Positions 49,175-58,751 of a stretch of 64,000 bases of DNA are shown here, piece after piece. The notes below the pieces were generated by a model that was not told the DNA's origin, made no database searches, and worked only from the letters and a program-made list of their open reading frames with translations. This DNA is from Corynebacterium tuberculostearicum. GTDB lineage: Bacteria > Actinomycetota > Actinomycetes > Mycobacteriales > Mycobacteriaceae. The translations under genes were made by a program, and so were the position numbers. How positions within the stretch are numbered: the stretch's first letter is position 1; each line of letters starts with the position of its first letter. The DNA lies in contig NZ_CP069791.1 of NCBI RefSeq assembly GCF_016894265.1, forward strand, positions 1,674,001-1,738,000. Direction: 5' to 3'.

Positions 49175-51991
49175 ATGACTGAAACTCATCTGGATTCTTT
49201 TACCGCAGCCCTGCCATACCCGTTGGATGAGTTCCAGGTAAAGGGCTGCCAGGCCGTGGAGGACGGTCACGGCGTACTGGTCTGCGCGCCGACCGGCGCC
49301 GGCAAAACCATCGTGGGCGAATTCGCTGTCTCTTTGGCGCTGAGCCGGGGAACCAAGTGCTTTTATACGACGCCGATTAAAGCCTTGAGCAACCAGAAGT
49401 ACCACGACTTGGTGGAAGAGCATGGCGAAGAAGCCGTAGGCCTGCTCACCGGTGACGTATCGATCAACTCTGACGCTGAAATCGTCGTCATGACCACAGA
49501 GGTGCTACGCAATATGATTTACGCAGAATCCGCGGCCCTCGATCGCCTGACCCACGTAGTCATGGATGAGATCCACTTTTTGGCTGATGCCTCCCGCGGC
49601 GCAGTGTGGGAAGAGGTCATCCTCAACCTCGCGGATCATGTCTCCATCATTGGCCTATCTGCTACCGTGTCCAATTCGGAAGAATTCGGCGATTGGCTTT
49701 CTACCGTGCGCGGCGATACCACCGTCATCGTCTCCGAACACCGCCCAGTTCCCCTCGACCAATGGATGATGCTGGGGCGCAAGATTTATCCGCTCTTCGA
49801 GCCAGAATCTGGCGGCCAGGTCAACGCTGAGCTCGAGCGTAGGATCCAGCGCCTTGAGGCCGGCGATACCGACGATGGTCGCGCGGACTATAAGTCTGGC
49901 AAGGGCTTTCGTGCGCGTGCGCGTCACAAGGGTGGCGGGCGCAGCGAGTTCCACGGTAAGGGAAGGGGGCGCTCCGGCGCCGCCCGACAGCAGGATCGCT
50001 ATCGCCCCTTGGGCCGCCCAGAGGTACTGAAGGTATTGCAATCGCAGGACATGCTTCCAGCAATCACCTTCATTTTCTCCCGCGCCGGCTGCGACGGCGC
50101 TCTTTATCAGTGCCTGCGCAGCCGCATGGTGCTGACCTCCCAGGAGGAAGCACAGCAGATCAAAGACATCGTCGATGCGGGTGTGGAAGGTATCCCTGAA
50201 GAGGATCTGCAGGTTCTAGACTTCAAGCGCTGGCGCGAAGCCCTGTCCCGTGGCTTTGCCGCACACCATGCGGGCATGCTGCCCGCGTTCCGGCACATCG
50301 TGGAAGACCTATTCGTACGCGGCCTCGTCCGTGCCGTGTTCGCTACTGAAACGCTTGCTCTTGGCATTAATATGCCGGCGCGCACCGTGGTGCTAGAAAA
50401 GCTCATCAAGTTCAATGGTGAGGCGCACGTCGATCTCACCCCAGGCCAGTACACGCAGCTGACTGGCCGGGCAGGACGCCGTGGCATCGATACATTGGGC
50501 AATGCAGTTGTGCAATGGGCACCCGCCATGGATCCGCGTCAAGTAGCTGGCCTTGCTTCTACCCGTACGTATCCTCTCATTTCCACTTTTGCACCGGGCT
50601 ACAATATGGCGATCAATTTGCTGGGAATGCTCGGCTTCGAGGAATCTCTGCGTTTGTTGGAAAAGTCCTTCGCACAGTTCCAGGCCGATGGCTCCGTCGT
50701 GGAGGAAACTCGCGAGATTGAACGCGCGGAACATCGCGTGCGAGAACTGCGCAACCAGCTCGATGATGCCGTGGCATCGCTTGCACCACCTGCTAAGGAC
50801 GGGGAGGATCCTGCCGAGGTTCTCATGGACTATGTCCGCCTGCGCCGCGAGCTCACGGCCGAGGAAAAGCAATCAAAAATCGATAGTGCCAATCAACGAA
50901 ATCAAGAGGTTATCGCGGTACTGGGACGCCTGCAGCTGGGCGATGTTATTGCCATGCCCGGCAAGAAGCGTCCAATTCTCGCCGCGGTTGTTACTCCCGC
51001 TAACCAAACCGCGGATCCCCGCCCGTGGATTACCACTGAGTCCGGTTGGTCGGGACGTATCGATGCAGCCGGAATCAATAACCCACCGATCCAAGTCGGT
51101 AGCATCAAGATCCCCAAGCCGGTGCGCAAGAACCCGCGCCGCAATACCCGATATGTGCAGGATGTTTTGCACCGCGAACACTTTGACCGTCCTAAGCGCA
51201 TGAAGTCGCACACCCGCGCCCGGCCCAATAAGCGGGTAGGTCAGTTGCGCGACGCACTGCGTGCTCATCCAGCTCACGATTGGCCGGCTACTGACCGCGA
51301 ACAGCTGGCGGGCCTGGCGCAAAAGCTTGCACGGCGCGAGCGTGATCGGGACAAGCTGCAATCCAAGGTCAATAAGGCTACGGATACCTTGGGCCGCACC
51401 TTCGAGCGCATTGTGGATCTCCTCGCAGAGATGGACTACGTCGAGTTCACCGGGGCTGGCGCGGACCGCACGCCGGTCATCACCGAAGAAGGCGAACGCC
51501 TTGCCAAAATTCACAGCGAATCCGATTTGCTCGTGGCCCAATGCCTCAAGCGCGGAATTTGGGATGAACTCGATCCCGCTGAGCTTGCCGGTGTTGCCTC
51601 CCTGTGCTGTTTCGAAAACCGCAAGGCCACCAGTGGGCAACCGGAAGCAGCCACCGAGCGCATGGCTGACGCTATGAATGCCACGTGGCGCGTGTACACC
51701 GAACTCACCGCGGATGAGCAGCGCCACCGGCTGCCGCCCACCCGTGAACCAGAGGCCGGATTCGCCTTGGCGGTACACCAATGGGCGGCCGGCGCACCCT
51801 TGGGCTACTGCATGGCTGCGGCAAACGAAGCCGGCGCCGAGCTCACCCCGGGTGATTTTGTCCGTTGGTGCCGCCAAGTCATCGACCTGCTGCAACAAGT
51901 GGCTAAAACGGGGTACGACGGCGAAATTCAGCGCAACGCCCGCCGGGCCATCGACGCAATTCAGCGCGGTGTCGTAGCCATTGGCGCCTAA
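49175..51991 (+). CDS. helY: Superfamily II RNA/DNA helicase, HelY (Ski2/Mtr4-like)
   Basis: Helicase of 938 residues. RecA-like motifs: I APTGAGKT, II DEIH, III SAT, and later TLALGINMPARTVV and QLTGRAGRRGID (motifs V and VI). The C-terminal half has the DSHCT-type helical domain. A basic, glycine- and arginine-rich insert (about residues 240-275, RARARHKGGGRSEFHGKGRG) lies between the two RecA domains and could bind RNA. In mycobacteria helY also follows tatC. TAGCCT (49161-49166) ends eight bases before ATG 49175; a GGGGAG site is also present, so the initiation mode is unclear. Confidence 0.92.
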   Translation: MTETHLDSFTAALPYPLDEFQVKGCQAVEDGHGVLVCAPTGAGKTIVGEFAVSLALSRGTKCFYTTPIKALSNQKYHDLVEEHGEEAVGLLTGDVSINSDAEIVVMTTEVLRNMIYAESAALDRLTHVVMDEIHFLADASRGAVWEEVILNLADHVSIIGLSATVSNSEEFGDWLSTVRGDTTVIVSEHRPVPLDQWMMLGRKIYPLFEPESGGQVNAELERRIQRLEAGDTDDGRADYKSGKGFRARARHKGGGRSEFHGKGRGRSGAARQQDRYRPLGRPEVLKVLQSQDMLPAITFIFSRAGCDGALYQCLRSRMVLTSQEEAQQIKDIVDAGVEGIPEEDLQVLDFKRWREALSRGFAAHHAGMLPAFRHIVEDLFVRGLVRAVFATETLALGINMPARTVVLEKLIKFNGEAHVDLTPGQYTQLTGRAGRRGIDTLGNAVVQWAPAMDPRQVAGLASTRTYPLISTFAPGYNMAINLLGMLGFEESLRLLEKSFAQFQADGSVVEETREIERAEHRVRELRNQLDDAVASLAPPAKDGEDPAEVLMDYVRLRRELTAEEKQSKIDSANQRNQEVIAVLGRLQLGDVIAMPGKKRPILAAVVTPANQTADPRPWITTESGWSGRIDAAGINNPPIQVGSIKIPKPVRKNPRRNTRYVQDVLHREHFDRPKRMKSHTRARPNKRVGQLRDALRAHPAHDWPATDREQLAGLAQKLARRERDRDKLQSKVNKATDTLGRTFERIVDLLAEMDYVEFTGAGADRTPVITEEGERLAKIHSESDLLVAQCLKRGIWDELDPAELAGVASLCCFENRKATSGQPEAATERMADAMNATWRVYTELTADEQRHRLPPTREPEAGFALAVHQWAAGAPLGYCMAAANEAGAELTPGDFVRWCRQVIDLLQQVAKTGYDGEIQRNARRAIDAIQRGVVAIGA

Positions 51992-52023
51992 TATCCGCGG
52001 CGCGGACGAGTAGACTCTGAGGC

Positions 52024-53151
52024 ATGACTGATACTCAGACTTTTTCCGCTGATGTCTACGCCCAGCGTCTGCACGCCGCCCAAAAGGCGGCTGCAGACAA
52101 GGGCATCGATCTGCTCCTCATTGGCACGGGGCCAGACTTTGCCTACCTCACCGGCTCTTGGGTTTCTTCCCACGAACGCTTGACGGTCTTGGTTGTGCCG
52201 CAGCAGGGCAATGCATGGATCGCCGCGCCCAATACCGATATCACCGATATCAAGGCTGCACCAGTAGGTGAGCTGGATGTGGAGTTGCGTGGCTGGAATG
52301 ACGGAGAAAATCCTTATGAGCTTGCACTGCGTGGCGCAGGCGACGGACTAAGCAAGGTAGCGCTGGGACAGTCGCTGACTGCAGACCACGTGTTGCGTTT
52401 CCAAGATCTGCTTCCACACGCCAGCTATGAACTGGCCACTTATGCGTTAGCCGAGCTCTTTACCCGCAAAGACGAGGCTGAGATTGTTGAGCTGCGCAAG
52501 GCTGGCCATGCCATTGACGCGGTCCACGCGCAGGTACCACAGCTTTTGCAGGCCGGCCGCTCCGAGGCCGAGGTGGCCCACGAACTGGAAAAGCTCATCC
52601 TGCAGGAGCATTCCGTTATCGATTTCGTCATCGTCGGATCGGGCCCCAATGGCGCCAACCCGCACCATAGCTTTTCGGATCGCGTGTTGGCTGAGGGCGA
52701 GCCAGTCGTCGTCGATATCGGAGGCACTTTGCCTTCCGGCTACCACTCCGATTGCACCCGCACCTACGTAGTGGGCGGAGATATTTCCAAGGCTCCGCGG
52801 GATTTCCAGGATGCCTATGCCGTGCTTGCCGACGCCCAAGGTGCCGCCCGCGCCGCAGCCCACCCCGGCAGCACCGCCGCAGACATCGATGCCATCACCC
52901 GCCAGGCGATCTCTGCAGCAGGCTGGGGCGACTACTTTGTCCACCGCACCGGACATGGCATCGGCCTGTCCACGCACGAGGAGCCCTTCATCATGGAAGG
53001 CAACGATCTCGCCTTGGAAGAGGGCATGGCCTTTTCCATTGAGCCGGGTATTTACTTGGAAGGCAAGTGGGGTATGCGTTTGGAAGACATCGTGGTGCTT
53101 ACCAACGATGGCTACGAGTCCCTGAACCAAGCTCCGCGTGACGTCCGTTAA
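52024..53151 (+). CDS. Xaa-Pro dipeptidase/aminopeptidase (M24)
   Basis: Metallopeptidase of 375 residues in the M24B family. An N-terminal creatinase-like domain precedes the pita-bread catalytic domain with metal ligands in VVDIGGTLPSGYHSDCTRTY (two Asp), HRTGHGIGLSTHEEPF (His) and FSIEPGIYLEGKWGMRLED (two Glu). It cleaves peptides with proline at the second position. TAGACT (52011-52016) ends seven bases before ATG 52024: leaderless. The SDR gene overlaps its stop by one base. Equivalent to mycobacterial pepE, which is also near helY. Confidence 0.93.
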   Translation: MTDTQTFSADVYAQRLHAAQKAAADKGIDLLLIGTGPDFAYLTGSWVSSHERLTVLVVPQQGNAWIAAPNTDITDIKAAPVGELDVELRGWNDGENPYELALRGAGDGLSKVALGQSLTADHVLRFQDLLPHASYELATYALAELFTRKDEAEIVELRKAGHAIDAVHAQVPQLLQAGRSEAEVAHELEKLILQEHSVIDFVIVGSGPNGANPHHSFSDRVLAEGEPVVVDIGGTLPSGYHSDCTRTYVVGGDISKAPRDFQDAYAVLADAQGAARAAAHPGSTAADIDAITRQAISAAGWGDYFVHRTGHGIGLSTHEEPFIMEGNDLALEEGMAFSIEPGIYLEGKWGMRLEDIVVLTNDGYESLNQAPRDVR

Positions 53152-53897
53152 TGGCTGGCGTACTGATTCTGGGCGGCCGTAGCGATATCGGCGGAGAAAT
53201 CGCTAGGAGAGTAGCCCCAGGCCAAGATATTGTGCTCGCCGCTCGAGGCACCCACGGTATGGAAGGCGTGGAAGACCAGCTCCGGGCGGCGGGTGCGCGC
53301 AGCGTTCATCTTCTTGATTTTGATGCCGCAAATTTTCCGTCCCATGCCGGTGTGGTCGATCGCGCCATAGAGCTGGCAGGCCCCCTCGAGCTTGCCGTTG
53401 TAGCCTTCGGCATCTTGGGCGATCAGCAGCGGGCAGAACGCGATGCTGCCCACGCGGTCGACATCGCCACAATCGATTATGCCGCGCAGATTTCACTGCT
53501 TACGCTGGTTTCCCAGCGCATGCACCGCGGTCATATCGTCGCCTTTTCCTCGATAGCAGGCTGGAGGGCCCGCCGGGCAAACTACGTGTACGGATCTACC
53601 AAGGCCGGTCTTGATGCCTTTTGTCAGGGGCTGGCGGACAAGCTGCACGGCAGCCAGGTAGGCCTTATTACCGCGCGTCCTGGCTTTGTCATCGGCAGCA
53701 TGACGGAAGGAATGAAGCCAGCGCCGCTTTCTGTACGACCAGCAGATGTGGCCGAGGCAGTTGTCGGCTGCATTGACCGCGATGCACGGCGCGGTAAGCC
53801 GCGTTCGCGCACCGTGTGGATTCCTCGGGCTCTGCAGGGCCTCGCGTGGGTCATGCGGCTTGTACCGCGCCCAATATGGCGGCACATGCCGCGCTAA
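53151..53897 (+). CDS. SDR oxidoreductase, DprE2-like
   Basis: Short-chain dehydrogenase of 248 residues. It has an N-terminal LILGGRSDIGGEIA nucleotide motif, DFDA, the serine in FSSIAGWR and the catalytic YxxxK in YGSTKAG. It resembles DprE2, which reduces the keto intermediate in decaprenyl-phosphoryl-arabinose synthesis for arabinogalactan, including the ending PRPIWRHMP. A DprE1 partner is not in the window, so a paralogous role is possible. It overlaps the peptidase stop (TAATG). Confidence 0.85.
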   Translation: MAGVLILGGRSDIGGEIARRVAPGQDIVLAARGTHGMEGVEDQLRAAGARSVHLLDFDAANFPSHAGVVDRAIELAGPLELAVVAFGILGDQQRAERDAAHAVDIATIDYAAQISLLTLVSQRMHRGHIVAFSSIAGWRARRANYVYGSTKAGLDAFCQGLADKLHGSQVGLITARPGFVIGSMTEGMKPAPLSVRPADVAEAVVGCIDRDARRGKPRSRTVWIPRALQGLAWVMRLVPRPIWRHMPR

Positions 53898-53911
53898 ACC
53901 CTGCGTTCTTT

Positions 53912-54697
53912 TCAGTCTGCGCGCAGCAGGGGAGAGTTGATATCGAAGATAAAACCGCGCGGGGCGAGTACGCGCAGTACCACTTCGGCGTCACCCTCGG
54001 CAATATTGTGAAAGACTAATCCGCCCCACGGGGTGACGGTGATGTCAACCTCTAACTGGCCGATGAGCTGCGCAAACTCAGCAGGGATGGCGCCGCGGTG
54101 CACGCCCGCGCCGAGGTCAACTACGCCCGCAGGCAAATGATCATCTAACCAGCCAATGGGTCCGGGTTCTGCCAAGGCGGAAGACTTGTGCTCAGCGGAA
54201 TCCGCGTGCTGGAGCACCTTCTCATAGTGCTGGGCAGCAGCCTGTGGAGTCAGTGGGGCAGAGGGGGCGTCGCCAAGCGGGGAACGCTCAAGGCGCAGGG
54301 CTCCGTCCCCGTCGATGCTAAGGCTGACTGCAGCCGCGCCGGTCGGTACGTCGTCGTGGGCGATAACAGCCAGTCCGGGACCGCCTTCCGCCGCTCCTAG
54401 CTCAGCCGCGATATCCTGGGCCGAGTGCTTGGCCTCCGCCGACAAAGGCGAAGCCAGTACCGGCATCGCCGTGGCGCGCAATCGCAACTCCTGGAGCTGC
54501 TGATTGAGTGCCTCCGCATCCTTAATGCCGCGCAACTCGATTGCGGAGAACCGGCCGATGTAGACATACCCATCCGCAACAGCACTGGCGCACTGCGCCA
54601 AAGTGACCCAATCCTGGGCGTGGGTGCTGCCGCCGGCAACGTGGATGCGGATGCACGTGCCGTACTGGGGGTCTTCAAAAAGCGCAGGAGTAAACAT
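53912..54697 (-). CDS. CobG/nitrite reductase ferredoxin-like half protein
   Basis: Protein of 261 residues resembling the N-terminal ferredoxin-like half of precorrin-3B synthase CobG (VADGYVYIGRFSAIELRGI, PLSAEAKHSAQDIAAEL). CobG itself is about 350-450 residues and carries a 4Fe-4S cluster; this one has only two scattered cysteines (GTCIRIH, LAQCASA) and no CxxxC cluster motif, so it cannot do the normal reaction. I choose ATG 54697 because TAAACT (54710-54705) ends seven bases before; GTG 54703 would overlap that spacing. It converges on the SDR gene. No other cobalamin gene is near. Confidence 0.7.
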   Translation of the reverse strand: MFTPALFEDPQYGTCIRIHVAGGSTHAQDWVTLAQCASAVADGYVYIGRFSAIELRGIKDAEALNQQLQELRLRATAMPVLASPLSAEAKHSAQDIAAELGAAEGGPGLAVIAHDDVPTGAAAVSLSIDGDGALRLERSPLGDAPSAPLTPQAAAQHYEKVLQHADSAEHKSSALAEPGPIGWLDDHLPAGVVDLGAGVHRGAIPAEFAQLIGQLEVDITVTPWGGLVFHNIAEGDAEVVLRVLAPRGFIFDINSPLLRAD

Positions 54698-54782
54698 GCG
54701 CACTAGTTTAACCTGCCGCGGCTGCAGCTTCGCGCATGAGTGTTGCCAGCACTTTATCAGTCTGCCTCGTTAGACTTAGGCC

Positions 54783-55385
54783 ATGCCGTTTATGTATTTT
54801 GCTCTCTACATGGTCGCAGAGACCCTGACCTTCTGGGCCGTCTCTCAATGGATCGGTGTTGGCTGGGCGCTTATCGCACTCTTTGTCACCATGTTCTTCG
54901 GAATGTCCATCGCTGGCATTGAAGTGCGCCGCTTGATGGGAAAGCAGGTCGAACGCACAGGGGACGGTACGTACGTCGTGCGCGGCGACAATGTGGGCAA
55001 GACCGCCAGCAATGTGGGCCTTACCTTGGTAGGCGGCATGTTGCTTTCTTTGCCGGGCTTCTTGACGACGATCCTCGGAGCCCTCTTGATCTTCTCGCCG
55101 ACCCGCGCCATTTTCCGCACGATGATGGCGGCCTCCTTGTACCGCAAGATCGAAAACATGGGCGTTAAGATCTACGAGGCCACCCCAATGGCACAGCAGC
55201 ACGATTCTTATGGCGACTTTGGCTCCTTTGGTCGTGGCCAAGCAACACAAAGTGGGCACCCCAGCGCGCAGGATGCTGGCCCGCATGAGGTGTTGGATGA
55301 GGAAGAGATCCGCCGTTGGAGCGAAAACCTGGATCCAGATGACTTCGGACCCTCCGGTGGCGAGTCCAAAGGTGGAAAGAGCTAG
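54783..55385 (+). CDS. FxsA family membrane protein
   Basis: Membrane protein of 200 residues with an FxsA domain (about 1-125): two or three hydrophobic segments including VGWALIALFVTMFFGMSIAG and MLLSLPGFLTTILGALLIFS. In E. coli FxsA overproduction blocks exclusion of phage T7 by F plasmids; the normal function is unknown. The C-terminal 70 residues are polar and probably disordered. TAGACT (54771-54776) ends six bases before ATG 54783: leaderless. It overlaps the next gene. Confidence 0.9.
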   Translation: MPFMYFALYMVAETLTFWAVSQWIGVGWALIALFVTMFFGMSIAGIEVRRLMGKQVERTGDGTYVVRGDNVGKTASNVGLTLVGGMLLSLPGFLTTILGALLIFSPTRAIFRTMMAASLYRKIENMGVKIYEATPMAQQHDSYGDFGSFGRGQATQSGHPSAQDAGPHEVLDEEEIRRWSENLDPDDFGPSGGESKGGKS

Positions 55386-55387
55386 TG

Positions 55388-56914
55388 ATGGTGACTCTTG
55401 CCCGCCTCGTTGTGGCGGGCCTTTCTGGCCTGCTCACGTATGCCGCCATCGAGCCCCGTGGCTGGTGGTGGGCTGCCGTTGTGGGCGTGGGCTTGCTGTA
55501 CGTGAGCTTGCTGCCGTGGGGAACTAGGCACGTTTCCGCCCGTGTGGGCGCGCTTCTTGCAGTAACACATTCGCTCGTGCTGTATCTGCTCACACTGCCC
55601 TGGATCGGCGAGCTGGTAGGCAGCGGCCCATACATCGCTTTGGCTATATGGCTTTCGGTATACGCAATTCTACTGGGCATTGGCAGCGCGGCAGTAGCGC
55701 GGTGGAAATACGGTTTTATTGTCTTCCCGTTCTTCTACCTCGCGGTGGAGGTGTTGCGTTCTTCGGTACCTTTCGGCGGTTTTTCTTGGGTGAAATTGGC
55801 TTGGGGACAAATCGACGGACCGCTAGCCAACCTGGCTCCGTGGGGTGGAACCTCGCTCATTACCGCAGCCACGGTTCTGTGCGGTTGCGGTCTCGCTGCA
55901 CTGCTGATTCAACGCGGATGGAAAGCCAAAAGCGCCGCACTCTTAGCAGCTATCCTTCCCCTTGCAAGCGCAACGGTGGCAGGTCTGGGAATCAACCGAG
56001 ACGATTCCACTGTCGGGGAAGCAAAGGTTGCCGCAATCCAAGGAAATGTACCTCGCATGGGCCTAGACTTTGCCGGGCAGCGCCAAGCGGTCCTTAACAA
56101 CCACGTGGCGGAGACAAAGAAGCTGGCATCGCGCGACAAGGACATTGACCTAGTCATCTGGCCCGAAAACTCCTCTGATATCAACCCATTCCGTGACGGC
56201 AAGGCAGCCTCGGCGATCAGCGGCGCCGTCGATGCGATAGACGCACCTGTTTTGGTTGGCACCGCTACGCGGGATGAGGTGGGAGCCCGCAACACCATGC
56301 AGGTCTTTGCTCCCGGGCATACGGTAGGAGACCATCACTATAAGAAGTACCTGCAGCCCTTCGGTGAAACCATGCCCATGCGGGATTTCTTTGCCAAATT
56401 TTCTGACTATGTGAATCTGGCCGGTGACTTCAAACCCGGCGACGGCCCAGGTGTGGTCTCCATGGCGGGAGTGCCGGTAGGCGTGGCCACGTGCTATGAG
56501 GTTTCCTTCGATAGCGCTTTTAGGGAGTCGGTGAAAAATGGTGCACAACTACTGACTACTCCCACAAATAACGCCACCTTTGGCTATTCCGATATGACCT
56601 ACCAACAATTGGCCATGAGCCGATTGCGCGCCATGGAGACGGACCGAGCCGTGGTGGTGGCGGCGACCTCTGGAGTATCCGCCATTGTTCACCCAGATGG
56701 CCACGTTAGCCAGTCCACGGAGATTTTCACGCCGGAGGCATTGGTAGAACAGTTGCCCTTGCGTAGCGGCGAGACCTTTTCCGTCAGGTTTGGTTCGCCC
56801 CTGCAATGGCTCATGGTTATTATTGGAACAGTCTGCGCACTGGTAGCTTTGCGCACAAACCGCCTGCGACGCACCCCGCGCCGCTCCGGCACAGATACAT
56901 ACGTAGGAGCATAA
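55388..56914 (+). CDS. lnt: Apolipoprotein N-acyltransferase
   Basis: Membrane enzyme that adds a third acyl chain to lipoproteins. The 508-residue protein has an N-terminal region of about six membrane segments and a nitrilase-like periplasmic domain with the catalytic triad: Glu in VIWPENSSD, Lys in YKKYLQPFGE and Cys in GVATCYEVSF. A last membrane helix is near the end. ATG 55388 (or GTG 55385) overlaps the fxsA end. Ppm1 follows immediately; in mycobacteria the two are fused or adjacent and act together. Confidence 0.94.
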   Translation: MVTLARLVVAGLSGLLTYAAIEPRGWWWAAVVGVGLLYVSLLPWGTRHVSARVGALLAVTHSLVLYLLTLPWIGELVGSGPYIALAIWLSVYAILLGIGSAAVARWKYGFIVFPFFYLAVEVLRSSVPFGGFSWVKLAWGQIDGPLANLAPWGGTSLITAATVLCGCGLAALLIQRGWKAKSAALLAAILPLASATVAGLGINRDDSTVGEAKVAAIQGNVPRMGLDFAGQRQAVLNNHVAETKKLASRDKDIDLVIWPENSSDINPFRDGKAASAISGAVDAIDAPVLVGTATRDEVGARNTMQVFAPGHTVGDHHYKKYLQPFGETMPMRDFFAKFSDYVNLAGDFKPGDGPGVVSMAGVPVGVATCYEVSFDSAFRESVKNGAQLLTTPTNNATFGYSDMTYQQLAMSRLRAMETDRAVVVAATSGVSAIVHPDGHVSQSTEIFTPEALVEQLPLRSGETFSVRFGSPLQWLMVIIGTVCALVALRTNRLRRTPRRSGTDTYVGA

Positions 56915-56919
56915 ACACT

Positions 56920-57813
56920 GTGAGCACGCTTGAATCCTCGACCTTGGTCATCATCCCGACCTATAACGAGATCGAAAATCTTCCTCTCATTACTGGACGC
57001 GTCCGCGAGGCGGTCCCGGAGGTACATATCCTCATCGTGGACGATAACTCTCCCGATGGAACTGGTGACAAGGCCGATGAGTTCGCAGCGCAAGATGACC
57101 ACATCCATGTTCTTCACCGCGAGGGCAAAGGCGGCCTGCTAGGCGCTTATATCGCCGGCTTTGAGTGGGGATTGGAGCGCGACTACCAAGTGCTGTGCGA
57201 GATGGATGCAGACGGCTCCCACGCCCCGGAACAGCTTCACCTGCTGCTGGAAGAGGTGGACAAGGGCGCGGACCTAGTTATCGGCTCCCGCTATATCCCG
57301 GGTGGCGAGACCGTGAACTGGCCGGCCTCTCGTGAGTACCTCTCCCGCCTTGGCAATATCTACATCTCCGTAGCGCTGGGCGCTGGCCTGTCCGATATGA
57401 CCGCCGGTTACCGCGCTTTCCGCCGCGAGCTGCTCGAGTCCATCGACTTTGATGAGCTGTCCAAGGCCGGCTACATCTTCCAGGTGGATTTGGCCTTCCG
57501 TGCCGTCAAGGCTGGCTTTGACGTCCGCGAAGTTCCCATTACCTTCACCGAGCGCGAATATGGCGAGTCCAAGCTTGATGGTTCCTTCGTGAAGGATTCC
57601 TTGCTCGAGGTCACCAAGTGGGGCGTTGCTCATCGCGCTGAGCAGCTGCAGGATTTCGGCGGCGCCGTATCCAAGTTGGTCAACCGTGAAGTCAAGGACG
57701 GCTCCATTCATGACCTCAACGTTCAGGCCCGCAAGGGTGCCGGCTGGGTTTCTGACTTCGCCAGCGAGATTGGCCATCTGGCAAAGCACCAGATTGCGCA
57801 GCTCAAGAAGTAG
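56920..57813 (+). CDS. ppm1: Polyprenol-phosphate mannosyltransferase Ppm1
   Basis: GT2 glycosyltransferase of 297 residues that makes polyprenyl-phosphate-mannose for lipomannan and glycoprotein synthesis. The N-terminal LVIIPTYNEIENLP, the DDNSPDGTGDKAD motif, the DxD-like MDADGSHAPE and YRAFRRELLESI are typical of DPM1/Ppm1. It has no membrane segment of its own and probably acts with membrane-bound Lnt. GTG 56920 is chosen (TAGGAG before it); the extension from 56806 is antisense-like and overlaps lnt. A strong terminator follows. Confidence 0.95.
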   Translation: MSTLESSTLVIIPTYNEIENLPLITGRVREAVPEVHILIVDDNSPDGTGDKADEFAAQDDHIHVLHREGKGGLLGAYIAGFEWGLERDYQVLCEMDADGSHAPEQLHLLLEEVDKGADLVIGSRYIPGGETVNWPASREYLSRLGNIYISVALGAGLSDMTAGYRAFRRELLESIDFDELSKAGYIFQVDLAFRAVKAGFDVREVPITFTEREYGESKLDGSFVKDSLLEVTKWGVAHRAEQLQDFGGAVSKLVNREVKDGSIHDLNVQARKGAGWVSDFASEIGHLAKHQIAQLKK

Positions 57814-57830
57814 GCGCCACCGCAACGCAT

Positions 57831-57879
57831 AAGGCCCGTACCGTCCCTTAGTCAGACTAGGGAGGTACGGGCCTTTTTG
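57831..57879. terminator. Bidirectional terminator after ppm1 and rbpA
   Basis: AAGGCCCGTACC (57831-57842) pairs with GGTACGGGCCTT (57864-57875) and CCCTTAGTC inside pairs partly with GACTAGGG, followed by TTT. The left side begins with AAs, so it also fits the minus-strand rbpA gene that ends at 57893. Confidence 0.95.
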
Positions 57880-57892
57880 CTGCCGCAGAACT

Positions 57893-58276
57893 TTAAGAGT
57901 TCTTTTGCTGCTGCTCCTGCTGTTCCTTCAAGAGGCGAGCTGCGGAACGGCGGCGGGAGCGCAGGTGGTTAATGCGCTCTTCAAGCAGCTCATCGAGCTC
58001 CTCGATGGAGCGGCGCTCACGCAGCATATCCCAGTGGGTGCGTGGTGGCTTAGCGGGCTTAGACTCAACGCCTTCACCTTCTACCAGGTGGCCCAGCTTG
58101 CCGTTCTTACACATCCATTCTTCAGGGATTTCAGCATCATCCGCGAAAGGCACCTCATAAATCTCGCCGTCTTCGGTGCGGTACTTCACCATCTGGCGCG
58201 GTGCGAGGTCGTGGTCGCGGTCGGTTTCGTAGCTGACTGCGCCCATACGGCTGCCACGGAGTACGCGATCTGCCAT
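57893..58276 (-). CDS. rbpA: RNA polymerase-binding protein RbpA
   Basis: Actinobacterial RNA polymerase activator of 127 residues that stabilises the housekeeping sigma factor holoenzyme. The N-terminal tail MADRVLRGSRMGAVSYE, the core domain (KYRTEDGEIYEVPFADDAEIPEEWMC) and the sigma-binding C-terminal part (RTHWDMLRERRSIEELDELL) are all clear. A basic and Q-rich tail ends the protein. ATG 58276. It converges with ppm1 over a shared terminator. Confidence 0.97.
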   Translation of the reverse strand: MADRVLRGSRMGAVSYETDRDHDLAPRQMVKYRTEDGEIYEVPFADDAEIPEEWMCKNGKLGHLVEGEGVESKPAKPPRTHWDMLRERRSIEELDELLEERINHLRSRRRSAARLLKEQQEQQQKNS

Positions 58277-58406
58277 GCAACATCATCCTTTTCAAAGAGA
58301 TCCCTGATTGAGTGCGAAGCAAAACTTCGCCTAAGAGCTACCAATTATAACGAACACCCACGCGTCTTTGTTCCCAGCCCGCCCAAAATGAACTAAAGTG
58401 TATCGG

Positions 58407-58748
58407 GTGATCCGTACAGCTAGTCGTGAACGCAACGTCGGTTCCTGCCAATGGTGTGGGAAGGACATTGACCAAGGCGGTAGGGGACGGCCACGGAAGT
58501 TTTGCAGCGCCTCCTGTAAGCAGCGTGCTTATGAGCAAAGAAATAACGTCAGTGGCACGGGGATTCCCGCCAATGCCGTGATCCTCACTCCAGAAAAGGC
58601 AGAGAGTTTGCGCGACGGACTTTTTGAACTACGTTGTTCCGCAGAAGATATCAATACCGCCGCGGAGGAAGGCGCTAGTGCGCAGGAGCTTGCAGGTTTG
58701 TGCGAAGAGCTTGTTGCCCTGGCACGACGCCTAGAAGGACTTCGATAG
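58407..58748 (+). CDS. Small zinc-ribbon-like protein
   Basis: Protein of 113 residues. The N-terminus has a treble-clef/zinc-ribbon pattern: CQWC near residue 15, then RKFCSASCKQRAY with two more cysteines about 20 residues on, the same form as in many DNA- or RNA-binding small proteins. The rest is helical and acidic. No specific function is recognised. GTG 58407 is preferred to 58398: TAAAGT (58394-58399) ends seven bases before it, as for a leaderless mRNA. The next gene starts three bases after its stop. Confidence 0.75.
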   Translation: MIRTASRERNVGSCQWCGKDIDQGGRGRPRKFCSASCKQRAYEQRNNVSGTGIPANAVILTPEKAESLRDGLFELRCSAEDINTAAEEGASAQELAGLCEELVALARRLEGLR

Positions 58749-58751
58749 AAG

